Assembly: GCA_024704765.1 (NCBI GenBank)
Contig: JAKMXF010000315.1
Location: 124,001-188,000, forward strand
Length of the DNA: 64,000 bases
Reading direction: 5' to 3'
DNA from: Oopsacas minuta
Taxonomy: Eukaryota > Porifera > Hexactinellida > Lyssacinosida > Leucopsacidae
Position 1 is the stretch's first letter. Each line of letters begins with the position of its first letter. Below, one piece after another: positions 60,000-64,000 of the stretch. The notes under the pieces are model-generated. The model was not told the DNA's origin. It saw only the letters and a list, made by a program, of their open reading frames with translations, and did not search any database. The translations under genes were made by a program, and so were the position numbers.

Positions 60000-61334
60000 T
60001 CATGGCGTTCAATAAGTCTTGCGGGTCATGATATATCTTAGGAATTAGTCAAGTAATATATTCAACTTTCATATATTATAAGCCCATATAGTTAAACTCA
60101 ATATACTGAAAGTTTCAAGCTTATTCAATACAAATTATGAATTTTTGAGATAGGTACGTGTAGTCAATTTATACCCACTGTTGAATTTATGGCTTCAAAG
60201 GATGATTATTTCAACCTCAAATGGCGAGCTTACATAGAGTTTCGCACAATACTCAAGATCCAGCCCGTACAGATCTTCAGCGAGTTACAGGAGACATTGT
60301 GCGTGGATTGCCCTTCCAGATCTACTGTAGAGCGATGGGCTGTCCGTTTTAGCTCTGGTGATGCTGATGTCACAGATTTGCCTCGATCTGGGAGACCGGT
60401 ATCCGCCACCACTTCAGAGAATATCGCACTCATTGAAAGTATGGTCATGGAAGACAAGTGCATTACTGTCAATCAGTTATAGCAAAGTATGGAGATTTCA
60501 TCGGAGCTATTCATACAATTCTGACGACTGAGCTTGGCTACCGATCGATTTGTGGGAAATGGGTCTCGCATAAGCTCAGTGAGAATCAAAGGTTGGCAAG
60601 ACTGAATATTGCCAAGAAACTTTTGGAAACTTATGAGAACTGCGATTCTAGACGCTTAACAGAGATTATTACTGGTGACGAGACGTGGGTGTACTATTCA
60701 ACATCATATAGCAAGTATAAGAAGCAATCATGGTGAGGGGCGACGAACACCCGGTGAAAATTTCTAGGCCCAACTACAGAAAACTTAAGATAATGTATAC
60801 CATCTTCTTCAGTAGTCATGGAATTGTCTTGCAATTACCTTGTGAGAATGACAAAGCAGTTACTGCTACATTCTTTACAGAGCATGTGTTTCGAAACTTG
60901 ATAAAGAATATAGAAAGTACCGTCCGAAAACCGGAACGAACTCGAAGAATGAAGATTTTGATTGATAACGCCAGGTCCCATACAGCTAGCTTACCAAAAA
61001 TTTCTTGGATTTAGAAGGGTTAGAATTACTTCCCCATCCACCATACTCACTAGACCTAACACCCGTGTGATATTTGGCTATTCTCCAAGCTTAAAATCTA
61101 CCTTCAAGGCAAAGATTTTAACATATTACAAGCTCTCGGAACGTGCTGTACCAGTACTTCATATCCATCCCCGAAGAAGAGTACAGAAATGTGTTTTACA
61201 AGTGGGTGGAAAGGTTCAAACCTTGTGTATCTGCAGGAGGGGATTACTTTGAATAAATAATATAGTGAATTAGTGTGTATAGTGTTTGCATCATATTCTA
61301 TGATATCACCCGCAAGACTTATTGAACGTCCTAG
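60000..61334 (+). mobile_element. Mariner element
   Basis: A 1335-bp element flanked by TA (59998-59999, 61335-61336), with inverted ends sharing CGTTCAATAAGTCTTGCGGG. It contains a degraded transposase at 60189-61254. Confidence 0.9.
60189..61254 (+). pseudogene. Mariner transposase, broken
   Basis: The ATG at 60189 begins MASKDDYFNLKWRAYIEF. The first helix-turn-helix includes IFSELQET and STVERWAVRF, then the hinge LPRSGRPVSA. A TAG after VNQL (60480) and frameshifts follow. The frame resumes with ISS...GAIHTILTTELGYRS, KWVSHKLSENQR and IITGDETWVYY (60660-60700, first Asp). LIDNARSHTA (60960-60990, second Asp) is readable, and the third-Asp region (normally YSPDL) has decayed to YSLDLTP near 61055. 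At least four frame changes. The C-terminal end is at about 61254. Confidence 0.88.
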
Positions 61335-61356
61335 TAGTATGAATTATGAATTGCTA

Positions 61357-62330
61357 TTAAATAAACCCACCATTGTTTTTAGTTACAGCCTTTATTCTGT
61401 CTAGTAAAGCCCCTTCCGCGGCACGTAGGACCTCTTGGGGAAATTTTTGCCGTTCTGTTAGCAAAGAACTCTTCAAAGACTCAATAGTTTTGAGAGATTT
61501 ACTACAGGCATTTGGTTTCGAGAATGGATCATACAGAATAATGGGTTTGAACTGGGCTGCAAGGAGGCCACTGTTCTTTACTGATAAACCTGGGATAATG
61601 CTATGAAACCAATTTTGAGTGGTATTTGCGGTATAGGCAGGGGCTCCATCTTGTTGAAAGACGAAGGAGCTCCTATTGAACATTATTGCCCTAAATTCTT
61701 CACAACCTGGTTCTAAAATCAACTCATCGTAGGTAGAAGCATTATTTTTATCCCCGTTGGGGACAAAACTAGAGGTGTGCACCCACTAGCCGATATTCCT
61801 GCCCAAACCATCACTGACATGGTTTTTGTACCCGAGGGACATATCTGAGCATTTTTTATTGCTGCATGTAGTGGTTGATATTATCCTGTCATTTTGACTC
61901 ATCGAAACATCTTAGAATGTGAATATTTTCTCATCTGAAAACGAGATATTTTCCAGATCACTAGTTGCGTGTCGACCCATTTCCCCTTCATATCACAGTA
62001 GTTTCTTCTCTCTACCTGTTCGCTAAGGTAATGAACTTTCTTTATCTTGTAAGATCGCATCCCTAAGGCGGTTTTTACAACTTTTCGGATTGAAAATTCG
62101 GAAACTTTGAGTTCTAGAGCCATTTTTTCTCATCGAACGATGTGGATTTCGACGAATCCGTTCCCTCAAAGCATTCTTGGTTGTGGAGTCCTTATTGAAC
62201 GCGGACGACCACTTCTTGCCCTGTCTACAACTTCTCTGTTCTCCTTGTACCTACTTATAGTCTGATTTACAAACTTTCGCCTATTTCAAGGAAACTTCAA
62301 CAATTTCATTATTCATGCATGTGTCCGCCC
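61357..62330 (-). pseudogene. Tc1/mariner-type transposase relic
   Basis: On the minus strand: RKFVNQTISRYKENREVVDR and SGRPRS (62190-62280, DNA-binding domain and GRP linker), MALELKVSEFSIRKVVK and LGMRSYKIKKVHYLSEQVE (61980-62120), then SFVFQQDGAPAYTANTTQNW (about 61620-61680, second Asp) and a degraded third-Asp region, ending SLKSSLLTERQKFPQEVLRA and ILDRIKAV-like sequence at 61357-61460. The first-Asp region is only partly readable around 61800-61900. It lies head to head with the mariner at 60000-61334, 22 bases from that element's end. No inverted ends were identified for it. Confidence 0.8.
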
Positions 62331-62571
62331 GGATTAGAATAATTCAATTATTCCACACCTCTCTTCATCAATCAGGAATATATTTTCAAAATCTGTTTAT
62401 TAGGTGTTATTAAGTTAGATCCTTACAGTAAAGTATTAATATAACTTAGATATGCTTGTATATACACTAATACATTGGTTATGCTTAAATGTTTGGGTAC
62501 TCTAAATTGGGGACAGAACTTATATCGCAGCCGGTAGATACTTACATATCAAAATAGGCTTTCAATATCAG

Positions 62572-62724
62572 GGTGGTCATTTGTTTGGGTTTTCTCTTGA
62601 CAAACCAAATCGTCCAGCAAAAATAATCTTGGCACTTATGCTGGCTCTTCTTTTGGGACTTCTCGCTTTTGTTGCTATACTGATACAAATTTTTTCTTTG
62701 AATGCAGGAATACAATATGAACAG
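62572..62724 (+). CDS. Possible exon with one membrane helix
   Basis: TATCAG at 62566-62571 and a GTTAAT after 62724 bracket 51 open codons, phase 0 at both borders. The peptide has a short Pro-rich head (LDKPNRPAK) followed by about 25 hydrophobic residues (IILALMLALLLGLLAFVAIL), a clear transmembrane segment with a preceding Lys. The donor is weak. The codon pattern looks coding, but no family is recognised and no partner exon was found. It could be chance. Confidence 0.3.
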
Positions 62725-64000
62725 GTTAATTTATTTTGGAAAATAGTTCCGTGCCTGAGATGGTTATATCTTCATGCCATGAATGACAATCTACAAAGTA
62801 ATCAGATTCTTTTCACCAAAACTTTGAAAATCAAAGTATATTTTCCATCAAGCATCCAATCGAAAATGATCAGTATTGTGAGTTTTTCTTTTCTATAACC
62901 CAGTGCATCCTGTGAAGAACATTACGAACAATTGGAGCAGAAAAAAGATGAAGATGCTTAAATTTTTCATAAAGAAAAAGATACCGTTTGCAATGTATCT
63001 TGATCATATCTTGTAAACATCTATAAAACGAGCCCGAAGGAATGGTTACCCTTACCACAATATCATATGCAGCCCTGTACCCAACAAACTTCGACAAATA
63101 AAGTTTCTCTTGCTTTGCAAATATTCACTGAAAATTTCCACTCTTACTGAGACAACAAGAAGCTCATGAAACAGCACGGTTCATTGCATTTGTTGACAAA
63201 TTGTGGTCTATGTTGAATATTAGAGTCCTAGTGTTAGCATAATGAAAGATGATATGAACAGAGAGGTGTTTACTAATATAGACGATGCTAGATTAGAGTT
63301 CATGAGTTATATGGCTACCATGTTTAGCAAATAGATACCTCCTCAGGGTCCTAAACTACACGTGGAATGAGGCTTACCAGTGATACAAGCAATGCTCTAC
63401 ACATCACCCTTAATGGTTTAACCACACATATACAAAAGGTGGTCTCAGAAATGAGCAATGTTTTGACTGCTGAACTGCAAAGCGATCGTTTAGAAGGTGA
63501 ATGATAAATGGATACTTTCAAGATGCCACCGACTTTATAGTTGTAGAGCGGTCATACCTATATTATTTCGCCAGATATATAACATGCAAGGAAAAAATCA
63601 ATGTCGACAGCGAAAACGTGGAATATGTGGAGGAGTCAGAGTTTACCACAATGCAATCATGTAGTAAACTCTGCCATCCAAGTTGAAGAACCTTTAGATC
63701 TTTTATTGTCTTGTTCTACTGGATTGCTGAGGGTATTTTGGAGTTCGGCTCTTATAGTATACCCGCACGTAATTCAGTTCTCCGCCGATTTGCTAAATGC
63801 TTTGGGAAGGCATCCACTAAGAAGGCAAACCAACAACTGCGGATTGACAAGGAATCGAAATGCATAAAATACTGCGCATGTCAAATAGAATATGACTTAG
63901 CAGATCAACATATCGGACCAAAAATTTCAAATAATTTATTCATTTGGTGTTGATGAAGCCCTAAACATATGTATTATGTCAAATATTGCTACTTATCTGT
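62725..64000. other. No supported gene
   Basis: Plus-strand open stretches 63501-63686 and 63601-63953 overlap in different frames. One has ARNSVLRRFAKCFGKAST and a CIKYCACQIEYDLA segment that look protein-like, but I recognise no family. This could be the start of another decayed element cut by the window edge. Confidence 0.35.

Noticed and set aside
1-64000. tRNA, rRNA, CRISPR, operons, viral genes
   Set aside because: No cloverleaf with A and B boxes, no conserved rRNA blocks, no regular repeat-spacer array and no virus-like gene set were seen by reading; a tRNA or profile scan was not possible here.

Overview
The window reads as nuclear DNA of an invertebrate, most likely a crustacean; a parasitic copepod such as a caligid sea louse is my best guess. 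The guess rests on strong AT richness, introns with GT/AG borders, no operons, and a density of Tc1/mariner, PIF/Harbinger, hAT, Tigger/pogo and RAG1/Transib-like relics. Several of the protein families seen here are ones I associate from memory with copepods, Hydra and other arthropods. No search was run, so the host call is inference. I saw no rRNA, tRNA, CRISPR array, bacterial gene or viral gene.

Host genes are nearly absent. Two convincing exons, both on the minus strand, are an internal exon at 10227-10589 and a first coding exon ending in a splice donor at 58110-58493. A weaker one, with a membrane helix, is at 62572-62724. The rest is mobile DNA or unassigned AT-rich sequence.

Layout: 2.7-3.6, 12.4-13.3 and 32.6-33.5 kb are three copies of one ~900-bp palindromic Tc1-type MITE. 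6.95-7.87 kb (minus) and 19.9-21.6 kb (plus) are two relics of the same RAG1/Transib-like transposase. 11.8-12.2 kb is a Tigger-type MITE and 16.8-17.5 kb a Harbinger-like MITE. 17.5-18.9 kb is a DD41D mariner. 21.9-29.1 kb is a three-layer nest. 30.3-34.0 kb is an element with ~190-bp inverted ends. 35.6-38.1 kb is a ZMYM1-type hAT relic. 39.6-40.6 kb is a relic with a GDD motif and a CXC domain. 43.3-45.7 kb is a GC-richer hAT. 46.9-48.2 kb is a nearly intact mariner. 51.2-55.3 kb is a Tigger element split by another element. 60.0-62.3 kb holds two convergent Tc1/mariner relics.

The most interesting content is a transposon family I cannot assign to a named superfamily. Copy A (24640-27361) has an uninterrupted 573-codon gene, inverted ends starting CACTGCTCAACAA, and sits inside a Harbinger element (22037-27634). 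That Harbinger itself interrupts an older copy, B. Copy C (52127-54327) interrupts a Tigger gene, and removing it restores the Tigger reading frame. All three share an N-terminal cysteine-rich domain and a probable RNase H-like core with candidate residues D270, D324 and E519/E522. The element at 30.3-34.0 kb may be a distant relative with CACGG ends.
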